DNA of 28,381 nucleotides from a virus, in IMG/VR virus record IMGVR_UViG_3300032288_000585, positions 1 to 28,381 of that record; one strand, written 5' to 3'. The notes under the pieces are model-generated. The model searched no databases and had not been told where the DNA came from. It saw nothing but the letters and a program-made list of their open reading frames with translations. Position numbers and translations under genes: made by a program. Of the stretch, positions 7,313 to 16,829 are shown piece by piece. Numbering within the stretch: the first letter of the stretch is position 1; each line of letters begins with the position of its first letter.

Positions 7313-8113
7313 TTATCCTAATGCGATTGCTAGTGCCACAGCAGTGCCTGCTTGATCAGCTCCGACTGTGCTGTAGTCAATCGTTACTGCCGAACTTCCG
7401 TTAAATGTTGCAGGCGCAGTTGCACCGCCCGATGTTGTAATGGTTAATGTGTTTACCGTCGTGGCGGTAGCCGTTCCCCAAGCCAATGCCCCGCCGCTTA
7501 CAACGAGTGCTTGGCCGTTTGTGCCGATGCCTAATTTGCTAAGTGTCGTCGAACCAGTTGCATATAATAAATCACCGGCCGTGTACGAAGACTGTCCCGT
7601 GCCACCATTTGCCGCAACTAATGTGCCAGCTAATGTAACGGCACCGCTTGTTGCTGTGTTTGGCGTTAGTCCCGTTGTGCCACCATTAAATGTGGTTACA
7701 GCAACGCCGCTTAGTGTTGACCACTGTGGCGCGGTTCCAGTAGAAGTAAGGACTTGACCATTTGTGCCTATTGGCAATTTACTTAGTGTGGTGCCAGTTG
7801 CATAGTAGGGCAAATCACCAATAGTATAGGACGATAGTCCAGTACCACCATTGGCTGCAACTAGTGTGCCGGCTACGGTAATTGCACCACCCGTTGCGGT
7901 GTTTGGTGTTAGTCCAGTTGTTCCAAAGCTAATTGAGGATACGTCGCCAGACGATCCAAACAATGTGACAACACCAGAATTGTTTTTATAGTACAGTTTA
8001 CCGTCGGTAATGTTAATCGCCAGCTCACCGTTTACCAAATTGCCAGCAATAGGCACAGCACTTGCCGTGGTGCTGTAATATAAACTAATTGGTGTATAGC
8101 CCGCTTGTGCCAT
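7313..8113 (-). CDS. Fibre protein with an internal duplication
   Basis: This 266-residue protein starts with a short attachment-like part including NLVNGELAINITDGKLYYKN (28-47), a motif common at the N-terminus of phage fibre proteins. Two tandem copies of a roughly 80-residue unit follow: TTGLTPNTAT then GTLVAANGGTG then SSYT.GDL..YATG.TTLSKL.IGTNGQ. The copies begin near residues 65 and 145 and are highly similar. Such repeats form a beta-prism or beta-helix shaft. The unit also resembles the start of the glycine-rich adhesin (NPAVGGTGG), which suggests shared shaft modules. Confidence 0.7.
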   Translation of the reverse strand: MAQAGYTPISLYYSTTASAVPIAGNLVNGELAINITDGKLYYKNNSGVVTLFGSSGDVSSISFGTTGLTPNTATGGAITVAGTLVAANGGTGLSSYTIGDLPYYATGTTLSKLPIGTNGQVLTSTGTAPQWSTLSGVAVTTFNGGTTGLTPNTATSGAVTLAGTLVAANGGTGQSSYTAGDLLYATGSTTLSKLGIGTNGQALVVSGGALAWGTATATTVNTLTITTSGGATAPATFNGSSAVTIDYSTVGADQAGTAVALAIALG

Positions 8114-8115
8114 AT

Positions 8116-9159
8116 TTATTCCTTATAATACTCGAGGTTTTTTATTAATCTCTCGTTATTGGGTTCAAATTCCAAGGCGTTTGTGCCGTGTTGTATTGCT
8201 TCCTGTTTAAATCCTAACCTGTACGCCGCAATTGCCGCCAAGTCGTGCGGCCTTGCCTTCCAGTTCTCTGCGTCGATTGTGTACGTGTAGGTACACTCTG
8301 TCAGCTTGAGTGCGTTACATGCCGCGCCGTAACACTCCTCCCATAATCCTTTTCTGTAGCACGCCTGTGCTAGTTCACACCAGGTCTCACGCACGCCCGC
8401 GTCTTCTGATACTGCACGACGATACCAACCGATGCCGTCGTGTCCAAGGTTGTCGTAGCAGTTACCGATCAACCTCATGGCGTATGCACGCTCGTTGTTC
8501 CACGTCGCCTCTGGCATCGCTAAGTACTTTTGCAGTGCCACGATCGCATCGTTCCACTTCTGGTAGTACGTTAGCTCCCTGGCATAATAAAACGCATTGC
8601 GTGGACAGCTTGGGTCTTCTTTGACCGACATCTCCAGCAGATCTAAGTACTGGCCTCGTGACTTTGTTTCGTCAGGATGATGCGTAATCATCAACATCTC
8701 ACTATACGCAAACACTTCTTTGGTCCGATGATCTGGCCTAATGTACTCGTGGCAGGGATGATGCCAGTGGTAACCCTTGCGGGTGTGTACCTTCGTACTG
8801 TAAAACACTTTACCGTGTCCCCAGTCAAACTTATAACTGAGTCTGGTAGTCTCTGGTGTCCAGAGACGCTCTAATTCTTTACGCCATCCTGGCTCTAACT
8901 GCTCGTCTAAGTCTAGCGATATGCAAACGTCGATGTCTGCGGGAAGTAGTGCCAAAGCGGCATTCCGAGCATGATCGAAGCGCCAAGGAGAAATGCAAAT
9001 GCTATGAACAACAGCCCCATACTTTTTAGCCTCCTCGACCGTACCATCCGTAGAACCAGTGTCGGCGATCATAATATAATCGGCTAACTTACTGGACTCG
9101 CAGAATGTTTTTACAAACTGCTCTTCATTTTTGCTAATCGCATATACGGCGATTTTCAT
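8116..9159 (-). CDS. Glycosyltransferase family 2 with C-terminal TPR repeats
   Basis: This 347-residue protein has a GT-A type N-terminal domain: IADTGSTDGT at 31-40 (nucleotide-sugar binding) and SLDLDE at 81-86 with the DxD metal motif at 83-85. Residues 170-345 are helical pairs typical of tetratricopeptide repeats (for example DAIVALQKYLA, GWYRRAV, ECYGAACNALKL, EAIQHGTNALEFEPNNE). GT2-TPR enzymes transfer sugars to proteins or surface glycans. The gene lies directly after a GPT-rich collagen-like fibre gene, and Thr in GPT triplets of bacterial collagen-like proteins is a known O-glycosylation target. Modification of that fibre is a reasonable inference. Alteration of host surface sugars is the alternative. 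Confidence 0.85.
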   Translation of the reverse strand: MKIAVYAISKNEEQFVKTFCESSKLADYIMIADTGSTDGTVEEAKKYGAVVHSICISPWRFDHARNAALALLPADIDVCISLDLDEQLEPGWRKELERLWTPETTRLSYKFDWGHGKVFYSTKVHTRKGYHWHHPCHEYIRPDHRTKEVFAYSEMLMITHHPDETKSRGQYLDLLEMSVKEDPSCPRNAFYYARELTYYQKWNDAIVALQKYLAMPEATWNNERAYAMRLIGNCYDNLGHDGIGWYRRAVSEDAGVRETWCELAQACYRKGLWEECYGAACNALKLTECTYTYTIDAENWKARPHDLAAIAAYRLGFKQEAIQHGTNALEFEPNNERLIKNLEYYKE

Positions 9160-9172
9160 GTGCTACCCCTAA

Positions 9173-11122
<1,950 letters not shown>

Positions 11123-11127
11123 TTATA

Positions 11128-11751
11128 TTACGGTGTATATGTAAAAATATTCCTAGCTACCGCCGTTCTAAATGCTGAACCAACCGTAATATCAACGCTT
11201 CCAGTTGTTCCGTACTCTGGAACAATCGCATTAACCAATGTTGAATTTACCAATGTAAAATTAACAATTACACCACCAATTGTAACGGTGGTTACATTTG
11301 TAAAATTATGTCCGTTAATTGCAATACTATAATTTCCGTTTTTGCTACCAGATTGCGGGCTTACAGATACAATCGATGGATTTAGTACGGAAGTTGAAAA
11401 CGCTGTATTACTATTTGTTGATAAATTACCCTGAGCTGCTGCAGCTGGTAAAATACCTTCTAGCGTAATATTATCGTATTGTTGTGGATCGTTTGGATTG
11501 CCTTGTGTGTTAAGCAAGTTTGGTCCGACAGCCACAGATACATCTGGGCGTGGGAAACGCAACGCAATATTTTCGGTTTGACGGGCTGGTAATCTCCAGG
11601 GGTCAAAGTTATCTAAATCATCTTTACATACCCGCATTCCAGGAAAATTAGGATCGGGCATTAAATCTGTGTACGCAAATTTCCTGCTGCAGCGATCACA
11701 GATCGCCACAGACAGGACACTATTACCCCGAGTGTCGAGGTAGACAGGCAT
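11128..11751 (-). CDS. Structural protein with Cys-rich N-terminus and C-terminal IPT/TIG domain
   Basis: This 207-residue protein has an N-terminal part with CDRC (about 18-21) and a later VCKDD (about 41-45), suggesting a zinc-binding knuckle, then FDPWRLPARQTENIALRFPR. This combination is one I recognise in phage structural proteins. Residues 120-205 form an IPT/TIG Ig-like domain: SIVSVSPQSGSKNGNYSIAI, then INGHNFTNVTTVTIGGV, and a final strand. Ig-like domains decorate capsids and tails and bind cell-surface sugars weakly. Its ATG overlaps the upstream stop by one base (TAATG). Confidence 0.68.
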   Translation of the reverse strand: MPVYLDTRGNSVLSVAICDRCSRKFAYTDLMPDPNFPGMRVCKDDLDNFDPWRLPARQTENIALRFPRPDVSVAVGPNLLNTQGNPNDPQQYDNITLEGILPAAAAQGNLSTNSNTAFSTSVLNPSIVSVSPQSGSKNGNYSIAINGHNFTNVTTVTIGGVIVNFTLVNSTLVNAIVPEYGTTGSVDITVGSAFRTAVARNIFTYTP

Positions 11752-12053
11752 TACTTAACTCCGGATTGAATTACCGTTAAAGTGTCACCCTCAGCGGCGC
11801 CAGACAAACGAATAGCACGGTAGGGTTGTGCTAAAAAAGTTGCAGTGTTTGGTGCCGTTACTGGTGCAGTAATCCATGTAAAAGTAGCAGAAACAAAGTT
11901 TCCGTTTTCAACAGGATATGGGTCTGTCGCCGTTGCTTGAACGGTACCAGATCCAGTCTTTGAATATGTTACTTGGAACGGAGTAATGTATTGGTCGAGT
12001 ACAACTGGAGTAGTTACTCCAGTTGCATCAGCCGTCACGGTTACTTGACGCAT
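11751..12053 (-). CDS. Small beta-rich structural protein
   Basis: This 100-residue protein begins MRQVTVTADATGVTTPVVLD and has a regular beta pattern with WITAPVTAPNTATFLAQPYR and a final DTLTVIQSGVK. The composition is typical of phage neck, capsid-decoration or tail-completion proteins. It lies between the 152-residue protein and the TIG-domain protein in the unit that starts right after the capsid terminator. No family is assigned. Confidence 0.55.
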   Translation of the reverse strand: MRQVTVTADATGVTTPVVLDQYITPFQVTYSKTGSGTVQATATDPYPVENGNFVSATFTWITAPVTAPNTATFLAQPYRAIRLSGAAEGDTLTVIQSGVK

Positions 12054-12066
12054 GATTGGCTCCTAA

Positions 12067-12525
12067 TTAGTTGTTGGTGTAGCCAGAACCGTAGGGAGCG
12101 ATTGTGCCGTCAGCGTTACGTGCGGTGTAAGTTACAGACAAAGTTCCAGCAGAACTAGCTTCAGATGCAAGCGTTACTGTGCAGTTGTATGCGCCAACGT
12201 TTGCTAATAGGTTTGCTACTGCTGCGGTTGTGCTAAATGCTACGGAAGCAACGCCAAGCGCAGAAGTATCAAGAGTTCCAACGGAGGTTGTTACACCATT
12301 AACAGTTAGTGAAACGGCACGGCTAGTAGCTGCGTCGTTGATGTAACCTTGAATTTCATGGATGATTGAACCAGCGGGGATTACTACAGAGGCTGCGTTG
12401 CCGCTAGTAAAAGCCACTTGTTGGCTTAGTACGGCTGCACCAGTGTTGTCGGCAGAAATTGTGCCGTCATTGCTGGTAGTTTGGCGTGTGTTTACACGAA
12501 TGGGAGCTGTAAATGTACTAGACAT
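12067..12525 (-). CDS. Beta-rich structural protein heading the tail/fibre unit
   Basis: This 152-residue protein starts MSSTFTAPIRVNTRQTTSND and contains ASVVIPAGSIIHEIQGYIND (about 65-84), a pattern seen in small phage head or decoration proteins. It is the first gene downstream of the late promoter copy at 12616-12652. The predicted leader is about 90 bases and ends with AAGGAA before the ATG. It is strongly expressed by this reading, which would suit an abundant virion protein such as a capsid decoration or tail protein. Confidence 0.58.
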   Translation of the reverse strand: MSSTFTAPIRVNTRQTTSNDGTISADNTGAAVLSQQVAFTSGNAASVVIPAGSIIHEIQGYINDAATSRAVSLTVNGVTTSVGTLDTSALGVASVAFSTTAAVANLLANVGAYNCTVTLASEASSAGTLSVTYTARNADGTIAPYGSGYTNN

Positions 12526-12540
12526 TATTTGATTCCTTAT

Positions 12541-12569
12541 CTCAGTGGGTATCCCAAGCTGTCTCTGAG
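12541..12569 (-). promoter_or_regulatory. Possible leader hairpin before the tail unit
   Basis: On the minus strand CTCAG (12569-12565) can pair with CTGAG (12545-12541), and GGG with CCC inside the loop around an ATA turn. It sits in the 5' leader between the promoter at 12616-12652 and the ATG at 12525. It is modest in stability. It could protect the transcript end or shape the ribosome site. Confidence 0.3.
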
Positions 12570-12615
12570 TCGTCTCACCGGGAAGCGTCGGCGGTCAGAA
12601 TGGGATTATTCTTCC

Positions 12616-12652
12616 TATAACTACTAATGCAAATTAATTAGAAAAACCGCCC
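12616..12652 (-). promoter_or_regulatory. Late promoter element, copy 2
   Basis: The minus strand shows GGGCGG (12652-12647), 15 bases, TGCATTAGT (12631-12623), then AGTTATAGGAAG. The predicted start is the A at 12616. It lies just downstream of the capsid terminator and upstream of the 152-residue gene, exactly where a new unit must begin. The two boxes and their spacing are identical to copies 3 and 4. Confidence 0.68.
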
Positions 12653-12661
12653 CAAATAGTA

Positions 12662-12690
12662 AAAAAGCCACCCTTGTGGGGTGGCTTTTA
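12662..12690 (-). terminator. Rho-independent terminator after the capsid gene
   Basis: Read on the minus strand, AAAAGCCACCC, a short CACA-type loop and GGGTGGCTTTTTT form a strong GC-rich stem followed by six T residues. It begins about 20 bases after the stop of the major capsid gene (12709). The plus strand also ends in a short T run (GGCTTTTA), so some bidirectional activity is possible. It separates the capsid unit from the promoter at 12616-12652. Confidence 0.85.
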
Positions 12691-12708
12691 GGACTACGAA
12701 GGTGCTGA

Positions 12709-13626
12709 TTAAACGCCTTGAGTACCGTAAATGTTACGGGCATCGTGCCAGCCGGTAGCATAACGCTCGGTGGCTTTGTAGCGCATAGAATCAGTTTCGA
12801 AATCGCCTTCCATGGATTTCTCCATTGGACGACGCATTACGAGCATGAGACCATTCTCAGCATCGGTCTGTACCCACCATGCCTTGCTGGAGCTCAAACG
12901 GGTTACAACGTGTGTACCCTTTGGTAGCATGCCAGTGGACTTGATTGGGTTGAGATCGTTGTCAGCTGTACCAGAACGGAGAACAGACTTGAGGATAACC
13001 TCTGCCTGGAACTCGAGTGCTGGAGGAACAACTAACTGCTCGGCCTTCAAGCGAATACGCTTACCGTTGTTGTCGATTGCAGAACGGATCTGGATGAGCA
13101 TTTGCTCAACAGAAGTCTGCGACAAAGCGGCAGGAGTAGTCAACTTGTTGCTATAGGTGAGACCGTTAGCTACAGGGTGAGCTGTATTTACTAAGGTTAC
13201 GCCGTCACCGCCAGTATAACCGGAAGTAAATGCGAAGTTTAGTAAGTTAGCGCACAATGTCTCTTTGGTTTCAATCATAGACTGAGCCAAGTGCTTAGCG
13301 AAAGTGCTGCCGATACGGATGTGGTCACCGTCTTCCATCAATACCTTGGTTAAGGCGTATGCCAAACCATAGATTTGATAGATGAAACGTGTGATGTACA
13401 AAGTACCGCCCTGATCATAGCTGACAGGAGTTCCGTCAGGCATAGCAGGAGCTGCATTCATACCGTACAGCATTACTTCTTCGTGATAATTACGTGGAAT
13501 ACCTTGAATCTGTTCTACAAATCCCTTCCACTCGTCAGCGCGTTGTTCATAAACGCCATCAAAGACTTCGTTGATAATCGGCTCGACTACCGCACGAAAG
13601 TCTGTACTACGCATTGGGGTTGCCAT
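12709..13626 (-). CDS. Major capsid protein, HK97 fold
   Basis: This 305-residue protein has an N-terminal helical part (RAVVEPIINEVFDGVYEQRA) and central LTKVLMEDGDHIRIGSTFAK. The IRLKAEQLVVPPALEFQAEV stretch followed by ILKSVLRSG is characteristic of Mu gpT-like and related major head proteins. The C-terminal part, SMRYKATERYATGWHDARNI, is the usual P-domain end. It follows the scaffold and two further head genes and is the last gene before a strong terminator, as expected for the most abundant virion protein. No N-terminal prodomain is evident, consistent with a separate scaffold. Confidence 0.85.
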   Translation of the reverse strand: MATPMRSTDFRAVVEPIINEVFDGVYEQRADEWKGFVEQIQGIPRNYHEEVMLYGMNAAPAMPDGTPVSYDQGGTLYITRFIYQIYGLAYALTKVLMEDGDHIRIGSTFAKHLAQSMIETKETLCANLLNFAFTSGYTGGDGVTLVNTAHPVANGLTYSNKLTTPAALSQTSVEQMLIQIRSAIDNNGKRIRLKAEQLVVPPALEFQAEVILKSVLRSGTADNDLNPIKSTGMLPKGTHVVTRLSSSKAWWVQTDAENGLMLVMRRPMEKSMEGDFETDSMRYKATERYATGWHDARNIYGTQGV

Positions 13627-13649
13627 GTGTTAGTTCCTTTCGTTGTTAA

Positions 13650-14312
13650 TTAAATCGAGACCTTAGGCGCTACAAACGTGTTGTTAGCGATCTGTACCTG
13701 AACAATCGTGTAAGTGTCACCCCAAGCGTTTGTTTCGCCAGGTGGGTAAGCAGTTTCACGGCCTAATCCAATTACACGTACTTGGCCTTGTGCGCCAGAA
13801 GCTACTGGAGACGCGGCAAGTGCGGCAGTTGAAAAACCAGCGCCACCATTACCGATGGAAATACCATCAGCAGTTGTGTAACCAGTTGCACCACTAAAGT
13901 TGTACTGTGCGCCGATGGAGCTAGCGTCAGCAGAACCGTTGATCTGTGCTTCGTAAACCATAGCTGGGTCTGTCCAGATCCAGAAAATGATTTGGGTATA
14001 AGAATCTAATTGAACCTTAGAGGCCCACTTAGCTACAGAACGACGACCTTGGGAGTCGGTAAACTCTACACCATCAAATACACCGTATAATGGGGTAGTA
14101 TCGGTCGCACCGATAGTCAATTGGTTGGAGCTGTTTAAACCAACAGGCTGATATTGATAGAATGCTTGACCTTCACTCAAAGAGTAAGGAGCATTATAGC
14201 TATTATCAGTAGCAGCTTGGAAAGAGTTCGTACCCACGAATGCAGTAGCACGATCCAAACCGCTAGGATGGTATGCAGGCTTCAGACCAAAGGGTTTAAA
14301 TGTTGTGGACAT
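13650..14312 (-). CDS. Head structural protein, possible capsid decoration
   Basis: This 220-residue protein begins MSTTFKPFGLKPAYHPSGLD and has beta-rich blocks such as TPLYGVFDGVEFTDSQGRRS (about 81-100) and a Gly/Ala/Ser-rich stretch near 130-165, ending ANNTFVAPKVSI. I recognise similar proteins beside phage capsid genes, annotated as structural. It lies directly upstream of the major capsid gene with a 23-base gap. A decoration or minor capsid role is likely. A second capsid-like shell protein cannot be excluded. Confidence 0.6.
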   Translation of the reverse strand: MSTTFKPFGLKPAYHPSGLDRATAFVGTNSFQAATDNSYNAPYSLSEGQAFYQYQPVGLNSSNQLTIGATDTTPLYGVFDGVEFTDSQGRRSVAKWASKVQLDSYTQIIFWIWTDPAMVYEAQINGSADASSIGAQYNFSGATGYTTADGISIGNGGAGFSTAALAASPVASGAQGQVRVIGLGRETAYPPGETNAWGDTYTIVQVQIANNTFVAPKVSI

Positions 14313-14343
14313 TTATGTGTTTCCTTTGTTATTTTGAAGAATG

Positions 14344-14898
14344 TTATTGGAAGCGAATATTACTATTTGCTTTTGCGGCCTCTTTTTCCATTTCCAAAAT
14401 GCCACCCTCAAGAATTGATCTGCCACCTTTACCGTCCTTAGCAGTGCTACGAACGTTTGCGGTAATATTTCGCTGGTGCTCAAGGGGATCCTCAAGGTGC
14501 AGCATGCGCATCACTTCTTGATAGATTTCTTCTGGTAACTTGAAGAGAACCATCTCGTTACAGCTAACACAGCCTTCAAACTTGCCCGAGCTCATTTTAC
14601 CTAGTGCTTCAAAGCCTTTTCCTAATTCTGCGGCTTTCACTGGCTCATAACCCAACGCCATACGTTTGTCGATACTGTCATAATTATTTGTGGTGGATAA
14701 CCAGCACAAATGAAATCCAGGGATTGTTCCCCCTGGAATATCTGGCAACGCGCTATTTTGCCATTTATCTCTGAACGCCTCTGCACGTTCGCGCTTTGAT
14801 TTTGAATCCGGATCTTCTGCTGCCATCCGTTCTTTTGTTTCCTCGACTCGATCAATTAAACGATCTTCTAAGTCGCGTTTTATTCTTGTGTTTGCCAT
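14344..14898 (-). CDS. Conserved head-region protein, 184 residues
   Basis: The N-terminal 50 residues are highly charged and helical (MANTRIKRDLEDRLIDRVEE). The middle part contains IPGFHLCWLSTTNNYDSIDK, then MALGYEPVKAAELG and FEGCVSCNEMVLFKLPEEIY. The C-terminus is charged again. The pair CVSC suggests a redox or metal site. Such proteins occur between scaffold and capsid genes in several phages without known function. They may be part of the prohead core. It is five bases from the scaffold gene. Confidence 0.5.
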   Translation of the reverse strand: MANTRIKRDLEDRLIDRVEETKERMAAEDPDSKSKRERAEAFRDKWQNSALPDIPGGTIPGFHLCWLSTTNNYDSIDKRMALGYEPVKAAELGKGFEALGKMSSGKFEGCVSCNEMVLFKLPEEIYQEVMRMLHLEDPLEHQRNITANVRSTAKDGKGGRSILEGGILEMEKEAAKANSNIRFQ

Positions 14899-14903
14899 GA
14901 TAA

Positions 14904-15896
14904 TTATCCTTTGTTAGCGCGATCATACGAGGCGTATGCGCGGATCATTTTATTTCGTTTCTCAACATCGTCCCACGAGCCAGCGTCTTTAATTGCCTGC
15001 ACACGCTCACGACTTAACGTGATGGTGCCAGGTTTTGCGCTGCTTGTGTTTGCCACCCGACTAGAGGCCGTTGGGCCTGCGCGCCGTGTATTTGCCCCAC
15101 CTTTACTGGTGTAGCGGTGTGGCAGACGTGCCGATAAACGATTATCTAACTCTTCCCAGTACTCGGAATCACTTGGATCCCAACCATCTGCTGCGAGTTC
15201 TTGATCAATTACCTTGGCAATTCTACTATCTGTGTCTCGAGCTTGTGGATCAAACCAAGAGTTTTTCTTTAGCCACTGAGTCGCGTTGCGTTGTACCTCA
15301 GTGCTAATCTCATTTGGTACGTTTTGTTTAGGAGTTTTTACTTCCTCAAGCTGTTGTTTTTTATAATACTGAACTTGTTGCAGCCGTTGTTTTGCTTCTG
15401 TCAACTGTTCCAAGTATTCTATTTGCGCTGCTGCGTCATTTGATTGAGCAGCTTGCATCATTTTCATTTTGGCGTACTCTACACGAGTCGATTCGTCTTC
15501 GATTGCTTTATCAATCTGTGCGAATTGATATGATGTCGCGGTATTCTCTAATCTAACCAAACGTTCAGCCAATTCGGCATTACGTCTCTCTAAAGAAGAA
15601 ATTTTATTACGCGCTGTAATATCTTTTTGTTTAATTAATTCTTTTTTTAGCTTTCGCTCTTCTCTGCGCGCTTCACGAATCCGTTCCCGGTCTTCGTCTG
15701 TTTCTTCGTAGTCTGGGTCGTTTGACTGGGCTTCTGATTCACTCTCAGCCGAATAACTTTCTTCGCCTGTTTCGTCTGCTGTATTGTCTTCGTCTTCGTT
15801 TTCTTCAGCAAATGGATCTTTTTTTTCATCAATCGCTGCTAAAACGGTGCCATCGTTTTGTTCCTTGATAGGAACGTCTTTTTCATTATCTGCCAT
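14904..15896 (-). CDS. Capsid scaffolding protein
   Basis: This 330-residue protein has a very acidic N-terminus (residues 20-75, dominated by E, D and S), then a long coiled coil (about 75-195, with RRNAELAERLVRLE and YLEQLTEAKQRLQQVQYYKK). The C-terminal part is Lys/Arg-rich, including SKGGANTRRAG. This acidic-coil-basic layout, with the gene placed between portal and capsid genes, is typical of phage internal scaffolds, which bind the capsid shell through a basic C-terminus and leave before packaging. No protease gene is seen nearby, so exit rather than cleavage is likely. Confidence 0.75.
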   Translation of the reverse strand: MADNEKDVPIKEQNDGTVLAAIDEKKDPFAEENEDEDNTADETGEESYSAESESEAQSNDPDYEETDEDRERIREARREERKLKKELIKQKDITARNKISSLERRNAELAERLVRLENTATSYQFAQIDKAIEDESTRVEYAKMKMMQAAQSNDAAAQIEYLEQLTEAKQRLQQVQYYKKQQLEEVKTPKQNVPNEISTEVQRNATQWLKKNSWFDPQARDTDSRIAKVIDQELAADGWDPSDSEYWEELDNRLSARLPHRYTSKGGANTRRAGPTASSRVANTSSAKPGTITLSRERVQAIKDAGSWDDVEKRNKMIRAYASYDRANKG

Positions 15897-15911
15897 AATT
15901 TTCTTTCAAAA

Positions 15912-16352
15912 TTAGTCTACAAACGCTTTCATCTTCTGCGCATGGTCAAATGACTTAATGCGAGAGATAATTTCACGTGCCTGGATGGTAATAAACACCA
16001 CGGGCGAGCCGCCATCATCTGGGCTCACAACAAAACGGTCACCGCCGTACTTGATGGTCCTAACCAAATCGCCTTCTTTGCACCAAGGGCCTTCAATCCA
16101 AGGCTCTAGGGTATCTGGCGACTTATATGCTAGTGGGCCAATCTGGCGTACTTTAGCTACAGTCTCATTGAAACGTAACGTCTGTCGGGTCTCGTCAACT
16201 AAAATGATTCCACCCTTGCTTTTGTCCTTCTCCCGTCGTAGTTGTACTAACACGCGGTCTCCGGCCACTTCAATACCTGGATCGATGTCCGGAAAGCATT
16301 CAGCTTCCGAGCGAAGATCTGGGTCTTCCTTTTGTGATAAATCAAATGCCAT
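15912..16352 (-). CDS. GroES-like co-chaperonin
   Basis: This 146-residue protein has the Cpn10 beta-barrel pattern: VAGDRVLVQLRREKDKSKGG (about 29-48) followed by GIILVDETRQ as the start of the mobile loop region, then ETVAKVRQIGPLAYKS, KEGDLVRTIKYGGDRFVV and a closing strand. It is longer than bacterial GroES (about 97 residues), mainly by a 25-residue N-terminal extension. Phage co-chaperonins such as T4 gp31 replace host GroES on GroEL so that the capsid protein can be folded. The gene is located between portal and scaffold genes, consistent with that role. Confidence 0.75.
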   Translation of the reverse strand: MAFDLSQKEDPDLRSEAECFPDIDPGIEVAGDRVLVQLRREKDKSKGGIILVDETRQTLRFNETVAKVRQIGPLAYKSPDTLEPWIEGPWCKEGDLVRTIKYGGDRFVVSPDDGGSPVVFITIQAREIISRIKSFDHAQKMKAFVD

Positions 16353-16373
16353 GCGGCAGTCCTTTCTTGAATC

Positions 16374-16568
16374 TTACGATTCGTCTTCTTCGTCTTCCGT
16401 TAAAATCTCGTTAATAATATCCAACGTAATCTTAAATCCCTCGTGTCGGCCAACCAATCTCTGGTAGTCCTCAAAAGAATTTACGTTAGTTCCCGCGGTA
16501 ACGGATTCCGCTAGTGATTTTTGCTCAGCCTTTACACGACCGATAATTTCAGATAAAAAGTCCTTCAT
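16374..16568 (-). CDS. Small helical head-region protein, 64 residues
   Basis: It begins MKDFLSEIIGRVKAEQKSLA and ends with the acidic ILTEDEEDES. It is helical throughout, with FEDYQRLVGRHEGF in the middle, a pattern found in small proteins near phage portal genes. Its ATG is the first possible codon of the transcript predicted from promoter copy 3, and there is no Shine-Dalgarno sequence, so it may be read from a leaderless mRNA. The function is unknown. Confidence 0.58.
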   Translation of the reverse strand: MKDFLSEIIGRVKAEQKSLAESVTAGTNVNSFEDYQRLVGRHEGFKITLDIINEILTEDEEDES

Positions 16569-16604
16569 AATCTCACTAATGCAAGTGTATGAAGGAATCC
16601 GCCC
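16568..16604 (-). promoter_or_regulatory. Late promoter element, copy 3
   Basis: The minus strand shows GGGCGG (16604-16599), 15 bases, TGCATTAGT (16583-16575), then GAGATTATGAAGG. The predicted transcript start, six bases after the core, is the A of the ATG at 16568. The upstream gene stops at 16610, so the element fills the whole gap between the two genes. Confidence 0.68.
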
Positions 16605-16609
16605 TAAAA

Positions 16610-16828
16610 TTAATAAAAATTGCCGCCTTTGATATCTTTAAGGTTTTTGCCTGGGCCGATTGGCTTGGCGTTTCTTAAGTTACCTTGTTTGGCGCCGATC
16701 TTCCAGTTATTATCCCGGTGGCTGCCAGATGGGCCGGCGTCTAGGGTTTTATCTTCTGGGCCGCCGCCGCTAGATAGTTTACCAGTCTCCTGATATGTTT
16801 GACGAAAGCCTTTTAAATTTTCGGCCAT
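16610..16828 (-). CDS. Small basic protein after the portal, 72 residues
   Basis: The start chosen is the ATG at 16828 (MAENLKGFRQTYQETGKLSS), preceded by GGAG at good distance. An in-frame ATG at 16894 would overlap the portal gene by 65 bases. The protein is Gly, Lys and Asn rich, with SGSHRDNNWKIGAKQGNLRN and a C-terminal LKDIKGGNFY, and seems largely disordered. Its function is not recognised. The place next to the portal suggests a head-tail joining or DNA-ejection accessory role. Confidence 0.55.
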   Translation of the reverse strand: MAENLKGFRQTYQETGKLSSGGGPEDKTLDAGPSGSHRDNNWKIGAKQGNLRNAKPIGPGKNLKDIKGGNFY

Positions 16829-16829
16829 G

